A stretch of DNA of 64,000 bases, taken from positions 1-64,000 of the forward strand of contig NZ_BCVZ01000008.1 of the NCBI RefSeq assembly GCF_001592005.1, given 5' to 3'. The position numbers and the translations under genes are program-made. Under the pieces are notes generated by a model, which saw only the letters and a list, made by a program, of their open reading frames with translations, was not told where the DNA came from and made no database searches. Below are positions 44,482-54,179 of the stretch, piece after piece (the stretch's first letter is position 1; every line of letters starts with the position of its first letter). This DNA is from Bacillus sonorensis NBRC 101234 = KCTC 13918. Lineage in GTDB: Bacteria; Bacillota; Bacilli; Bacillales; Bacillaceae.

Positions 44482-45428
44482 TTGGCTGCCGTCCTCATTT
44501 TTTTCTCAAGATAATCGAGTGCATCAATAACTGCTGCGCCTGGGTTTGTACCAAATAAGTCATTGGGCAGAATCTCGATTCTCCCTTCTTTGACCGCTTT
44601 TACGTCATTCCAGGCGGGATTTTGCTCCATCTCATTTAAAAAGCCTTTTTTAACCTCTTCTGCATTTCCGTGAGTCATGAGGAGAATGAGATCCGGATCA
44701 GACCGGATAACATTTTCAGTATTAATTTGAGCATATTGCGGGAACTGTTCAATTGCAGGAGCGTCAGCAGCAATATTTTTTCCGCCGACCAATTCAAGCA
44801 AATTTCCGCTCAGTGAATTCGGAAGTGCAGCCATGTATGTTCCTGGTGCACCATATACGACCAAAGTTCGAATCCCTTTTGAGGAACCTTTTAGAGAAGC
44901 GATCTTTTGATCGATTTGATTATTAAGCTTTTTCGCTTGAGCCGGCTTATTGAGCATCTTCCCGAAAAGCGTGATTTGCTTCTGAATATCTTTCACTGAG
45001 TTCGCTTGTGTAAGCACAAGCTTTGACCCAATTCCTTCAATTGAAGAGATGTCTTTCTCATTCAGCTGTTTATTCCCTAAAACAACATCAGGCTTTAAAC
45101 TTGTGATTTGCTCCAAATCCATTTGATGAGTCGTTCCGATTTGTTTTGCATGTTCCGCTTTTTTCAAAGATGAAGGGAGTTCAGCCGACGGCCTCCCGAC
45201 AACCTCTCCCCCCAATGCATAGACGATGCTCATGTCTCCGTTTGAAAGCGCAACGATCTTTTCAGGCACCTTATCAAAGGTGATATCCCTGCCCGCAAAA
45301 TCTTGGATATGAACGCTGCCTTCGGATGTTTCCTTTGCTGACTTGGATGCCGTCTGCCCGCAGCCTGCCGCAATCATCATGAGTACCATCACCAATGCTG
45401 TAATCTGACAGCGTCTCAACTTCAACAC
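44478..45428 (-). CDS. Iron/heme-binding lipoprotein of ABC importer (second system)
   Basis: 316 residues. A lipoprotein signal ends in the lipobox MIAAGC at about residue 23. The FecB/BtuF-type fold follows: VHIQDFAGRDITFDKVPEKIVALS, LEQITSLKPDVVLG, and IRSDPDLILLMTHG. It would take heme or a hemophore-delivered ligand at the membrane surface. It lies between srtB and its permease. Its C-terminus overlaps the permease start. Confidence 0.88.
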   Translation of the reverse strand: MLKLRRCQITALVMVLMMIAAGCGQTASKSAKETSEGSVHIQDFAGRDITFDKVPEKIVALSNGDMSIVYALGGEVVGRPSAELPSSLKKAEHAKQIGTTHQMDLEQITSLKPDVVLGNKQLNEKDISSIEGIGSKLVLTQANSVKDIQKQITLFGKMLNKPAQAKKLNNQIDQKIASLKGSSKGIRTLVVYGAPGTYMAALPNSLSGNLLELVGGKNIAADAPAIEQFPQYAQINTENVIRSDPDLILLMTHGNAEEVKKGFLNEMEQNPAWNDVKAVKEGRIEILPNDLFGTNPGAAVIDALDYLEKKMRTAAK

Positions 45429-45463
45429 ACCTTTCTTTTTTTATTCCTGATTATCGGGATGTC

Positions 45464-46231
45464 TCATGTTACTTCCTTCAGCTTTGCCTGAACGACAAGG
45501 CGGCCTGTTTCCGATGAAAGAAAGTAGTCGCATGTCGATAGCGTAAGAATGAGATCATCTGTAGACACATCTGTATCTGTTTGATAGATTGACTTATTTT
45601 TAACTTGATGAAGAAATTGCGCGTATTCTCCAAGGTCTTGAAAATCCGTCTGAATGTAGTCAAAATCAACAGTTGTGTTATACACCGCAAAAATTTCTGC
45701 TTCATAGCTCTTGTACAGAGTGTCATAATGAAACGTCCGGTGAGCTTCAAAAAAATCCTTTTTTAAGTACTTCGTCAATTGTGCAAACATGGAGCCGTCT
45801 TTCATCCGGTGTCCGTATATAACCGTGTTGGGGCTTTCGTTTTTGACGCTGTTGCGGTAATCCATAAAAATACTGCCCGCTTTTGTATCTGCCTTTTTGT
45901 AGTTGCGAAACAAATAAAAATCGTTGTCCTCAGCCTGCACAATTGGATAATTGATCATCGTATCCTTCAATTCAATCCAGCCGACGATGTCTCTATTGAC
46001 CTTACGAAGCTGATCAAACTGGGGGCGGATCCCCCGCTTATTCTCCGCTTTTGCAGCATTCCTATCAAACATCGTTTGCGCTTCTGCCAGCACTTTGCGG
46101 TTTTGATAATATCCAAACAGCTCACCTGCAAGTTGCCACCCGCTGTATATCAAAACGCATAAACAGATGACTGTCAGCAGCCTTTGAAATGGCGATGATT
46201 TTTTCTTTTGATCGGTACCCGTTCGCTTCAT
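45464..46231 (-). CDS. srtB: Class B sortase
   Basis: 255 residues with an N-terminal membrane anchor (LLTVICLCVLIYSGWQLAGEL). The catalytic His lies in VIYGHRMKDGSMF, the Cys in LTLSTCDYF, and the Arg in TGRLVVQAKL. Sortase B attaches NPxTG proteins to peptidoglycan. The two NEAT proteins of this operon end in NPKTG and NPQTG sorting signals, so the substrates are in the same unit. Confidence 0.93.
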   Translation of the reverse strand: MKRTGTDQKKKSSPFQRLLTVICLCVLIYSGWQLAGELFGYYQNRKVLAEAQTMFDRNAAKAENKRGIRPQFDQLRKVNRDIVGWIELKDTMINYPIVQAEDNDFYLFRNYKKADTKAGSIFMDYRNSVKNESPNTVIYGHRMKDGSMFAQLTKYLKKDFFEAHRTFHYDTLYKSYEAEIFAVYNTTVDFDYIQTDFQDLGEYAQFLHQVKNKSIYQTDTDVSTDDLILTLSTCDYFLSSETGRLVVQAKLKEVT

Positions 46232-46247
46232 TTTTTCACCCGCTCTG

Positions 46248-47033
46248 TCAAATCCCTATCGGCACAATATACATGCCCGCTTCTTCGTCTGATTTGATCA
46301 TGACTTCCACTCCGTAAATCTGTTTAATAACCTGTTCCGTCATCATTTCTTCAGGCTTCCCCTTCAAGATCAGCTCGCCTTCTCTCATGGCCCAAATGCT
46401 GTCACTGTAGCGTACGGCCTGATTAATGTCATGCAGCACCATAACAATGGTTAAACCATGTCTTTCATTTAATTTTTTAATCAGCTCCAAAATCTCAAAC
46501 TGATAATAAATATCAAGATATGTCGTCGGTTCATCCAGAAACAGAATGGGCGTTTTTTGGGCAAGTGCCATCGCGATCCATACCCTTTGTCGTTCTCCGC
46601 CTGACAAAGCAGCAATGGTTTTCTTTCTTTTGTCCAGCAGATTGGTGCATGTTAGAGCCCATTCAACCGCTTCCTCATCTTCTTCTTTTTTCTGGGAAAG
46701 CATTGATTGATAAGGGATTCGACCGAAGCTTGCCAGGCGTTCGACTGTCATATCATACGGAGCTTCGTTCTGCTGATGAACAACTGCTAATTTTTTTGCA
46801 AATTCCTTTGGTTTAAATGTTTCGATAGACTTGCCGTCAAGGACGATCTCCCCTCTATCCGGCAAATAATTTCTCGCCATCAGCGAAAGAAGCGTCGATT
46901 TGCCGCAGCCGTTCGGTCCGATAATCGTTGTTATTTTTCCCATATCGACGAAAGCTGTCAAGGACTTCACCCGATTGATCCCTTTCTTCTCATAGGAAAA
47001 GGTCACATTATTCATTTCCATTGATCCGATCAC
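46248..47033 (-). CDS. Heme/siderophore ABC importer, ATP-binding protein (first system)
   Basis: 261 residues: Walker A GPNGCGKSTL, signature LSGGERQRVWIAMAL, Walker B ILFLDEPTTYLDIYYQ. The start overlaps the permease gene by 26 bases; a later in-frame ATG (MNNVTFSYE) is also possible. The protein pairs with the permease at 47008-47994. It resembles the other ATPase of the operon, pointing to a duplicated importer. Confidence 0.9.
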   Translation of the reverse strand: MIGSMEMNNVTFSYEKKGINRVKSLTAFVDMGKITTIIGPNGCGKSTLLSLMARNYLPDRGEIVLDGKSIETFKPKEFAKKLAVVHQQNEAPYDMTVERLASFGRIPYQSMLSQKKEEDEEAVEWALTCTNLLDKRKKTIAALSGGERQRVWIAMALAQKTPILFLDEPTTYLDIYYQFEILELIKKLNERHGLTIVMVLHDINQAVRYSDSIWAMREGELILKGKPEEMMTEQVIKQIYGVEVMIKSDEEAGMYIVPIGI

Positions 47034-47994
47034 TCCTTCTCAGCAGAACTATTAAAAAGGGTCCGCCTATGACGGCCATGATCGTCGATGCGGGAATTTC
47101 ATTCGGTGCGACAAGGGTTCTGCCGATCGTATCCGCCGTTAAAATCAGCAAAGCGCCTGCAAGCGCAGAAAAGGGCAGCAAAACCCGGTGGTCTGAACCG
47201 ACCACACGCCTTGCGATATGAGGGATAAGCAGCCCGACAAAGGATATCACACCGGCAACGGCAGCCGTTACGGCCGCGAGCAGCACGGCGATAACCGAAA
47301 TGACGATCCTTGCTTTCGCGACTTGGATACCGAGATTTTTCGCCGTTTTGTCCTGCAACGCAAGGATGTTGCACCATGAGCTGAGACACAAAGCCACTGC
47401 AATACAGACGATTCCGTATACCGCAATCAGGTGGACATCACTCCACGTCTTCATCGTCAGATTAGAGACGGCAGACTGGTTAATCGTAATATTAAAATAG
47501 CTGCAAATTGATACAAAGGCCTCCGTCAGCCCTGTGAACATCGCATTAATGGCAATACCGGTCAAAATAAGCCTGAGCGGACTGAGCCCCGCTTTCCAAG
47601 ACAATGAGTAAACGAGAAAGCAAGCCAACGCCCCACCTAAAAAAGCAAAAATGGGAGTGTAAAAGTAAAATTGAGGAAGTGCAGTGACAGCCATGAGAGA
47701 CAGTAAACTTGCACCGGACGATATTCCGATCACACCGGCATCAGCCAGAGGATTTCTCATGACAGATTGCAGAAGAACCCCTGATACAGACAGCGCCGCT
47801 CCTGAAAACAGCGAGACGAACATACGCGGAAAGCGCAAATCTTTAATGATCTCCACCTGCTCGCTTCGCCCTGTTATCAGTCCTTTTATCAATTCAATCG
47901 GCCCGGCTTTAATGCTTCCGGTGACGGCGGAGTAAATGAAAACGGCGACAATCAAAAAAATTACAATAAGAAAACTGATCCATGTTTTTTTCAT
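47008..47994 (-). CDS. FecCD-family ABC permease (first system)
   Basis: 328 residues. RMFVSLFSGAALSVSGVLLQSVMRNPLADAGVIGISSGAS and GLLIPHIARRVVGSDHR are the family signatures. It is related to but clearly different from the second permease (for example in the helix 5-6 loop), so this is an old duplication, not a recent copy. Confidence 0.9.
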   Translation of the reverse strand: MKKTWISFLIVIFLIVAVFIYSAVTGSIKAGPIELIKGLITGRSEQVEIIKDLRFPRMFVSLFSGAALSVSGVLLQSVMRNPLADAGVIGISSGASLLSLMAVTALPQFYFYTPIFAFLGGALACFLVYSLSWKAGLSPLRLILTGIAINAMFTGLTEAFVSICSYFNITINQSAVSNLTMKTWSDVHLIAVYGIVCIAVALCLSSWCNILALQDKTAKNLGIQVAKARIVISVIAVLLAAVTAAVAGVISFVGLLIPHIARRVVGSDHRVLLPFSALAGALLILTADTIGRTLVAPNEIPASTIMAVIGGPFLIVLLRRSDRINGNE

Positions 47995-48031
47995 TTTGAA
48001 CGTCCTTTTATCATCAAAATCGCTGAGCCAT

Positions 48032-48916
48032 TCATGACGGATATATCATGTTCACAAGCTCATCAAGTGCTTCATTGGCTTTCAAATTTCCTGTAGTGCC
48101 AAACAGGCTTTCCTCTAAGTCATATACACGATTATGTTTTACAGCATCAAAATGTTTCCAAATATCGTTGGTTTTAAATTCCTTATCAAACATGTCCACG
48201 ACTTCATCAGGCATTCCGTGAGCAGCGCGTAATATAATGTCAGGATTCGATTTTTTCAGATACTCCGTGTTTGATGCCAAGTATTCCATTGATTCTCCCC
48301 GGACAATGTTTTGACCGCCTGCTATCCGGACGAGGTCGCCTATATAAGAGTTTTCCGTTGCTACCAAATAGCTTCCGGGAACACCAAGCAAAATGAGCAC
48401 CTTCGGTTTTTCTTTCCCTTTGACTTTTGCCTGAACCGACTTCTTTTTATCTTCAAACTGCTTCACGAGTTTTTCCGCCGCTTCCTTCCGATCATAGACT
48501 GAACCGAGCTTTCGAATGGTTTTCTCCATATCTGCCAAACTTTCAAGATTTAAATAATTCGCTGCAATGCCTGCTCCTTTAAAAGAGTCCTTCAGATCAT
48601 ATTTGAGCGTTGTGACAGAGAGCACTTCAGTCGGCTTGAGCGACTTCAAGATTTCCATGTCCGGTTTCATCGGGTTGCCCACCTCAGGAAGGCCGTTATA
48701 TCTTTTAGGAAGCGCCTTTTTCGTTGTCGGAACTCCCACCAAATCAATATCCAGCGCATCCATAATCTCAGCAGCTGCGACTGTCGTTGCTACGACCCGG
48801 TGTTTTTCCGTTTTTGCCGAACCATTGTCTACATGCTCTGATTCTTTGGCTGAACAGCCGGCCAATAACACGAAAGTGAACAAACTGATGAGCAGAGAAA
48901 ACGATAGTTTTTTCAC
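48032..48916 (-). CDS. Heme-binding lipoprotein of ABC importer (IsdE type, first system)
   Basis: 294 residues with lipobox LLAGCS at about residue 21. RVVATTVAAAEIMDALDIDLVGVPTT and GNPMKPDMEILKSLKPTEVL match IsdE-like proteins, which take heme from cell-wall NEAT proteins. It is the first transporter gene after the NEAT genes, which supports the heme assignment. Confidence 0.88.
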   Translation of the reverse strand: MKKLSFSLLISLFTFVLLAGCSAKESEHVDNGSAKTEKHRVVATTVAAAEIMDALDIDLVGVPTTKKALPKRYNGLPEVGNPMKPDMEILKSLKPTEVLSVTTLKYDLKDSFKGAGIAANYLNLESLADMEKTIRKLGSVYDRKEAAEKLVKQFEDKKKSVQAKVKGKEKPKVLILLGVPGSYLVATENSYIGDLVRIAGGQNIVRGESMEYLASNTEYLKKSNPDIILRAAHGMPDEVVDMFDKEFKTNDIWKHFDAVKHNRVYDLEESLFGTTGNLKANEALDELVNMIYPS

Positions 48917-48989
48917 AAAGCGATACTCCTTTCAGAAAAGGGGATGTGCCTGGGTATGCACAGGCACATCGTTGAAATCCAAACATGTA

Positions 48990-50798
48990 TTAGAGCGTTC
49001 GTGTTCTGTACTTTTTAATGAGCACAAACAGGGATGCTGAAAGAAGCAAGGAATACAGGAAAAGCGGTCCCGCATCACCTGTTTTCGGGTTTGCGGTGTC
49101 CGTCTTATCAGCTGAATGATCAGAACTGTCAGCATCGCGATCAAATTTTAGATGTTCCGCTCCGTTTTTCTCAGAAACTGGGCTGATCAGATCCGCTACC
49201 GTTGTCGGCACGCTTGTGCTTGGCTTTTTGTCAAATGTAAGGGAGCCCTTTTGACCGATTACACTCGCAACCCCGCTGCCCTGTCCTTTTTCTATATTTT
49301 TCACATCATAAACAAAACGCACCTCGTACTGTTCATGGTAGTTGAATTCAGGGAGATCAATTTTAACAAGCGCATGTTGATCTTCATTTAAATTTTCAAT
49401 TTCATATTGAACAATGCGGGTATTTGCTTTTTTATCAACAGCTGCGACATGCGTGTCAACGTATTTTCCGCCTACTCCAATTTCCAGCTTAGTAATGGAA
49501 GAGCTGTCTTTCACCGTAAAGGAGGCATATTTCTTCCCGTTCTTCACCACAAGCGTCGCAGGGCTGGCGAAATAATCATTCATCCGCGATTTTTCATTTT
49601 TGTCAGGGTAATAGACGGTAAATGGCAAGCGATAGATGCCGTCTTCAAGTTCTGCACCCTTTGTTTTGGAATTTGAAGTCGGCGGAACAGAAGTTTGATC
49701 AGTTTTTTTCGCTGACGGCACTGTCGAATGATTTCCGCTTCCGCCGTCCTTCATCGCGGCGATGCTCTTTTGATCAAATTTGAAACGAATATCGTATGTG
49801 CCTTCATAATTGGCGGCAGGTACAGAAATTTTCACTTTTCCGTCTACCGTTTTTGACAGATCTGATACATTAAAGGCTACATCTCTCGTATTCTTAGCTT
49901 CATTTGTTCTGACGGTCTTCACTTCTTTCAAAGCCCCGTTATCCTCTGTTTGAAGCGATCTGACAGATGTACTGTCTTTGATCGTAAAGGAAATGAGCTG
50001 CTTCCCGTCTTTTACCGTCAAAGTTGCGGGATGGGAGAAATAATCGCTCATTCTGGAAGTTTCATCCGTATCACCTTTTAACACACTGTACTGAATGGAA
50101 TAGGTGCCATCTTCCAATTTATTCGAATTGGTTGAGTCTCCCGGCTTTGTTGTTTTGTCATCCGGAGTTGTTGTTTTGTCTCCCGGATCTGTCGTTTTAT
50201 CGTCCGGGGTTGTCGTTTTATCTCCTGGATCTGTTGTTTTATCGTCCGGGGTTGTCGTTTTATCTCCTGGATCTGTTGTTTTATCATCCGGGGTTGTTGT
50301 TTTGTCGTCCGGATTCTGGACATTGACGGGCTTTAAGTTATTGTCAAATTCGATTTGCACATTATATGACTCATCGTAAATAAAGCCGCCTAAATCCCAG
50401 TAAATTTTAACCCATCCGTTGATCTTTGCTGACAAATCACCCACTTCAAATTTAACCACACGGGTGTTGGCATCCTTGTCTTCACTGACTGTTTTCGTTT
50501 CAGTTAAAACACCGTTTTGTTCAACTTTAAAATTCGTAATTTCCGCGCTTTGCTTCAGTGTGAAGGAAGCGTAGATTTTCCCATTTTCCACTTCTATCGT
50601 GGCGGGCTTTTCTGTGTAAGTGTCCATCATTGATGCTTCATCAGTACCATCTTTTAATATCTTAAATTGTGTTTGATATTTGCCATCCGCAAGGGCTGCA
50701 TATGCACGATCTGCAGGAAGTTGAAGCGCGGTTGCAAAACTGAATAAAACAAGAAGAAAACCGGCCGTTAAATGCAGAAATCGTTTCAATCTACTCAC
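48990..50798 (-). CDS. Cell-wall-anchored protein with three NEAT domains
   Basis: 602 residues. A signal peptide of about 34 residues is followed by NEAT domains at roughly 35-155, 225-345 and 385-505. Each has the heme-ligand tyrosine pair: YDESY, YEGTY and YHEQY. A Pro/Asp/Lys/Thr-rich linker of 14-residue repeats separates the first two. The C-terminus has NPKTG, a hydrophobic helix and a basic tail, a sortase B-type sorting signal. It should bind heme at the surface and pass it inward, like IsdX2/IsdA-type proteins. Confidence 0.93.
   Translation of the reverse strand: MSRLKRFLHLTAGFLLVLFSFATALQLPADRAYAALADGKYQTQFKILKDGTDEASMMDTYTEKPATIEVENGKIYASFTLKQSAEITNFKVEQNGVLTETKTVSEDKDANTRVVKFEVGDLSAKINGWVKIYWDLGGFIYDESYNVQIEFDNNLKPVNVQNPDDKTTTPDDKTTDPGDKTTTPDDKTTDPGDKTTTPDDKTTDPGDKTTTPDDKTTKPGDSTNSNKLEDGTYSIQYSVLKGDTDETSRMSDYFSHPATLTVKDGKQLISFTIKDSTSVRSLQTEDNGALKEVKTVRTNEAKNTRDVAFNVSDLSKTVDGKVKISVPAANYEGTYDIRFKFDQKSIAAMKDGGSGNHSTVPSAKKTDQTSVPPTSNSKTKGAELEDGIYRLPFTVYYPDKNEKSRMNDYFASPATLVVKNGKKYASFTVKDSSSITKLEIGVGGKYVDTHVAAVDKKANTRIVQYEIENLNEDQHALVKIDLPEFNYHEQYEVRFVYDVKNIEKGQGSGVASVIGQKGSLTFDKKPSTSVPTTVADLISPVSEKNGAEHLKFDRDADSSDHSADKTDTANPKTGDAGPLFLYSLLLSASLFVLIKKYRTRTL
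50140..50310. repeat. 42-base tandem repeat inside the NEAT gene
   Basis: Four or so tandem units of 42 bases encode the linker unit TTTPDDKTTDPGDK. The units differ by few bases, which suggests recent copy-number change. Such tracts can vary in length between strains. Confidence 0.85.
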
Positions 50799-50810
50799 TC
50801 TCCTCTTCTA

Positions 50811-51482
50811 TTACACTCTTTTATTTCTTATTGCGAATTGACGGGCAAGTAATCCTCCGGAGACAACAATCAGCAAGATCATCCACCCTGCCTTATTTGA
50901 ATCGCCTGTTTGCGGATTAGCTTCCGCCTGCTTCGATTGAGAAGAGTTGGTCTTTTCTTTATTTGATGAAGAAGAACCAGCTGCCGCAGCTTCTGTATCT
51001 TTTGAGTTATCGCCGCTGGTGCCAAGCTGTTGAATGCTTCCTGTATCAAACTTGAGCTGAATCGTGTAATCATGATCGTAGTCTGCAGACTTAACCGTCA
51101 CATGAATTTTTGATTTGATCGGTTTGGCTAAGCTTGAAACTGCGAACTGTACAGTACGTGTATTCTGCGCTTTATCTTTCGATATCACCTGGGTATCCAC
51201 ATAGCCGCCGTTTCCCGGAACCTTAAATTCAGTTACCCAATCGCTGTTTTTAATCTTCATTTGGACAGTTATTTTGCCGTTCTTCACAATAAGCTTTGCA
51301 GGCTTCAGCCAGTAATCATTTGCCATTGACACCGCATTACCTTCTGCTTTCATCACTGTATATCCCACCGAATATGTACCGTCTTTCAGCTCAGAGGCTG
51401 CAAGCGCTGCAGAAAGCGGCGACAGCAGCATAGACAGAAGAACCATACAGCTGGAAGCAAGGATGATAAGACATTTTTTCAT
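50811..51482 (-). CDS. Single-NEAT cell-wall protein (IsdC-like)
   Basis: 223 residues: signal peptide, one NEAT domain at about 30-150 (ELKDGTYSVGYTVMKAEGN start and heme motif YDHDYTIQLKFD), a Ser/Asn/Lys linker and a C-terminal NPQTG sorting signal with membrane helix and basic tail. IsdC of staphylococci and B. anthracis has the same plan and is buried in the wall by SrtB as a heme conduit. Twelve bases separate it from the next gene. Confidence 0.92.
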   Translation of the reverse strand: MKKCLIILASSCMVLLSMLLSPLSAALAASELKDGTYSVGYTVMKAEGNAVSMANDYWLKPAKLIVKNGKITVQMKIKNSDWVTEFKVPGNGGYVDTQVISKDKAQNTRTVQFAVSSLAKPIKSKIHVTVKSADYDHDYTIQLKFDTGSIQQLGTSGDNSKDTEAAAAGSSSSNKEKTNSSQSKQAEANPQTGDSNKAGWMILLIVVSGGLLARQFAIRNKRV

Positions 51483-51502
51483 CGTTCTACAGACCCTTCC
51501 AT

Positions 51503-51961
51503 TTAAGATTGGATGCTCTCAGCATCAAATTTCAGCCTGATGTCATAGTTTCCTTTATAACCGATCAAAGGAACGTTTACGCTAACTTTAGCAGGAAGGA
51601 CATGATTCAAATCAGAAACATTGAACTCCACCGTTCTTTTGTTCAAAGTTGAATTTGTGCTGATGACAGCAGCATCTTTATATGTTCCTTTGTCTAAAGT
51701 TTGGAACTTTGTAATCCAGGAGCTGTTATTCAAAGTTACCTGAGCTTTGATTTTTCCGTCCTTCACAATTAATGTGGCCGGTTTTTCAAAATAAGTATTG
51801 GCTGTTGAAGCCGTATCGCTATTTGCTTTCCACACCACATATTGCACTGTGTAGGTGCCGCTTTCGAGCGATGCCGCCGAAGCTCTTTGCAATGGAGCAC
51901 CCGCCAGCAGCACAACAAAACTCAAAACAAGCAAAACACTTGAAGCTAAGCGCTTTCTCAT
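51503..51961 (-). CDS. Secreted single-NEAT hemophore (IsdX1-like)
   Basis: 152 residues: a signal peptide ending near ASAAS, then one NEAT domain to the end (SGTYTVQYVVWKANSDTAST, heme motif YKGNYDIRLKFDA). There is no sorting signal, so it should be released, as with IsdX1, which strips heme from hemoglobin. First gene of the operon, 22 bases after the nearest Fur box. Confidence 0.92.
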   Translation of the reverse strand: MRKRLASSVLLVLSFVVLLAGAPLQRASAASLESGTYTVQYVVWKANSDTASTANTYFEKPATLIVKDGKIKAQVTLNNSSWITKFQTLDKGTYKDAAVISTNSTLNKRTVEFNVSDLNHVLPAKVSVNVPLIGYKGNYDIRLKFDAESIQS

Positions 51962-51983
51962 AAACGAACCCCCTAAATGAAAT

Positions 51984-51998
51984 TGATAATTATTATCA
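51984..51998. promoter_or_regulatory. Fur box 1
   Basis: TGATAATTATTATCA is a perfect 7-1-7 dyad matching the Bacillus Fur consensus. It lies directly upstream of the heme uptake operon. Confidence 0.9.
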
Positions 51999-52051
51999 AT
52001 TGAGATGAAAAAAAATAAACTTCCGGTGTATTGTATAAAGAGATTTACAGA

Positions 52052-52066
52052 TGATTATGATAATCA
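52052..52066. promoter_or_regulatory. Fur box 2
   Basis: TGATTATGATAATCA is a perfect 7-1-7 dyad and differs from the consensus at two positions. It lies 53 bases upstream of the first box; together they would bracket the promoter. Confidence 0.82.
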
Positions 52067-52081
52067 TTCTCAATTGACTCA

Positions 52082-52510
52082 AAAAAATAAATCTTTGTTC
52101 TCTGCCGAATCAAAGATGTCTACCCGCATGTGAAATTGAATCCCCTTGTCGAACAACAAACAGTCTAAAAGTCCCGTTATTCTAAATCATGGCATGACCT
52201 CCATTCTTTGCAAAGGAAAATGCATCCTATGCAACTTGATATTATCTTATCCTTAAATTTTTTGTCAATATGTTTCTTAATGAAAATCCCTTTATATGCT
52301 ATTTTTATTATTTTCATAAAATTATATAACAGGAACATTTTATTTAATCCCTTTAATTTAAGAATTTTTTAAATCTCATTTAACCAATTGATTATATAAA
52401 TATAATTAATTTCTTTCCCGGAAATAAACAATAGTAACATACTGAATTTCCATGACGATTTAACCACAAACAGAATTTGTATAATTATTCATAATATCTT
52501 CCCCCCTACG
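52082..52510. other. Gene-free AT-rich stretch
   Basis: About 430 bases with no open frame of interest upstream of the Fur-controlled promoter; nothing further recognised. Confidence 0.4.
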
Positions 52511-52956
52511 TTGTATTTAGAGATATTTCTTAAACAAGCATTTTTTAATGGTGAACAAAACAAAATCGCTTATTCTATTCTGAAGGGCAGAGCCTGCTTT
52601 GAAAAATACGGCATGCAAAGCTATCTATTGCTTCCATACTGGCAAGAATTCAACTCAGATAAACATACAACAGCCCGGATAACGAGGTCGCCGCATTTTT
52701 TAAAGATCATAACATTCAACAAAAGGTTCGATATGAAGTTTCGGATGACCAATCCATTTTAGCGCTTGTCGTAGCTAATTTGGGTATTAATATTCGACCT
52801 GAGTTGGTAATTAAGGGTTCGCGCAACAACATTAAGGCGATTGAGTTGGAGGAAAACACTTATCGTACAATAGGAATTTGCACAACACCGCAAACATCTC
52901 ACGCACCAAAAATATTCATAGAAACAGTTAAACAACTATATCAAAAGAATGATTAA
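52511..52956 (+). pseudogene. LysR-family regulator, C-terminal relic
   Basis: From 52678 a frame reads DNEVAAFFKDHNIQQKVRYE, then SILALVVANLGINIRPELVI, to a stop at 52954, typical of a LysR effector domain. The preceding piece (52511-52677) is in another frame. The DNA-binding domain is absent. Confidence 0.65.
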
Positions 52957-53268
52957 CACCCCGGCGTATACCACGAACTCGATATACTTGCAGCCATTAA
53001 AACATATCCGCTTCTGCGATCTAATCTTCATTTCTTCGAATCATAAGTTATTTTTCATTACGCTCTCTGCTTTCAAATGACATATCCGGACAATACAGAA
53101 ATATTCATCATTTCACGCCCAGCTCCACCGCCTGTTCTAGTGTCTCGTTATGATCTAAAGCTCTGTTTTTTCCAATCCTGTACATGTCACTGACACCAGG
53201 TCGGCTAGAATACAAAAAGGCAGGGAACCTTTAAATTCCCTGCCTTTATAAATGCATATCTTTTCAGG

Positions 53269-53577
53269 TTATTTAAGCTGACTGGCACCAAGTCCAATCC
53301 TTTTGAGAAGATCTGTTAGCTGTATCTTTTCCTCAGTGCTTACAAAAGACAAATTTTCAGATATTACTTCAACGTGTTGAGGAAAAATTTCTTTAAATAA
53401 GTTTTGCCCTTTGTCGTTTGACGATCGCCGATCTGTCGGACTTGGCTCCCTTTTAACGAATTCCTTTTTTTCAAGCTTATCCACAACATAAGTGATGCTC
53501 CCGCCAGCAACGGACAAGATAGATTCATTTGGACCGTGTGAGATGGAATAAGAGCATGTATGCCACGTAATAATCAA
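53269..53577 (-). pseudogene. MarR-family regulator relic
   Basis: The readable part has AGGSITYVVDKLEKKEFVKRE and PTDRRSS, the recognition helix and wing of MarR proteins. DKGQ follows directly where about four to six residues of the wing are expected. The N-terminal dimerisation helices are replaced by unrelated codons. It lies downstream of the flavin reductase gene on the same strand. Confidence 0.65.
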
Positions 53578-53596
53578 TGTTTCAATCAGTTTTGGG

Positions 53597-54157
53597 CTAA
53601 AAAGGGTGTTGATGTTCCTCCGCTTTACTATTTAATATTCGGTAGCTGGATCCTCCAATATGAAGCGGAATATCCACTTTTTCTAAATTTGGCATTCCAT
53701 TTTTTAAGAAAAGCTCTTTATCTTGATACCTCTGTAAAACTTCTCCCACAATCCACTCTTGATCGCCCAAGGTGGAAATACTGTGTACTTTACACTCATA
53801 AGCAAAATACGCATCAGTTAAAATCGGTATCTCAGCTTTTAGCCCTGCTTCGTATTGAATATGAAATGCTTCAAACTTATTTATATCTCTACCGCTATGA
53901 GTGCCTAATGCTTGAATTAATTCCGAACATCTCCCCGGAAGAAAATTCACACCGAAAACACCACTTTTCTCAATCATTTTGTAAGTAAATGTCTCTTTGT
54001 TTACTGATATCCCATACATTCCAGGAGAAGATCCAATATACGTATGCCACCCGGAAGCCATTGCGTTTTTTTCGCCTTCATATTGAGCCGTAACTACAGC
54101 TACCATTCCAGGGTAGGCGTACCAAATTGGTTCATCTATCGGTGCTCTCATCTTCAT
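53597..54157 (-). CDS. Flavin reductase-like (DIM6/NTAB) family protein
   Basis: 186 residues with a split-barrel FMN-binding fold: GMVAVVTAQYEGEKNAMASGWHTYIGSSP at the start and FGVNFLPGRCSELIQALGTHSGRDINKFE in the middle. Family members reduce flavin with NAD(P)H or bind FMN for other uses. It is intact and follows an arginase relic and a MerR-type promoter on the same strand, so MerR may control it. Confidence 0.85.
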   Translation of the reverse strand: MKMRAPIDEPIWYAYPGMVAVVTAQYEGEKNAMASGWHTYIGSSPGMYGISVNKETFTYKMIEKSGVFGVNFLPGRCSELIQALGTHSGRDINKFEAFHIQYEAGLKAEIPILTDAYFAYECKVHSISTLGDQEWIVGEVLQRYQDKELFLKNGMPNLEKVDIPLHIGGSSYRILNSKAEEHQHPF

Positions 54158-54179
54158 CGCTCCTTTGTTTTCATTTACT

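Noticed and set aside
50078-50379. Open frames on both strands over the NEAT linker, and a CRISPR-like periodic repeat
   Set aside because: The 42-base units are contiguous without spacers and encode the linker of a well-supported protein; the extra frames arise from the repeat.
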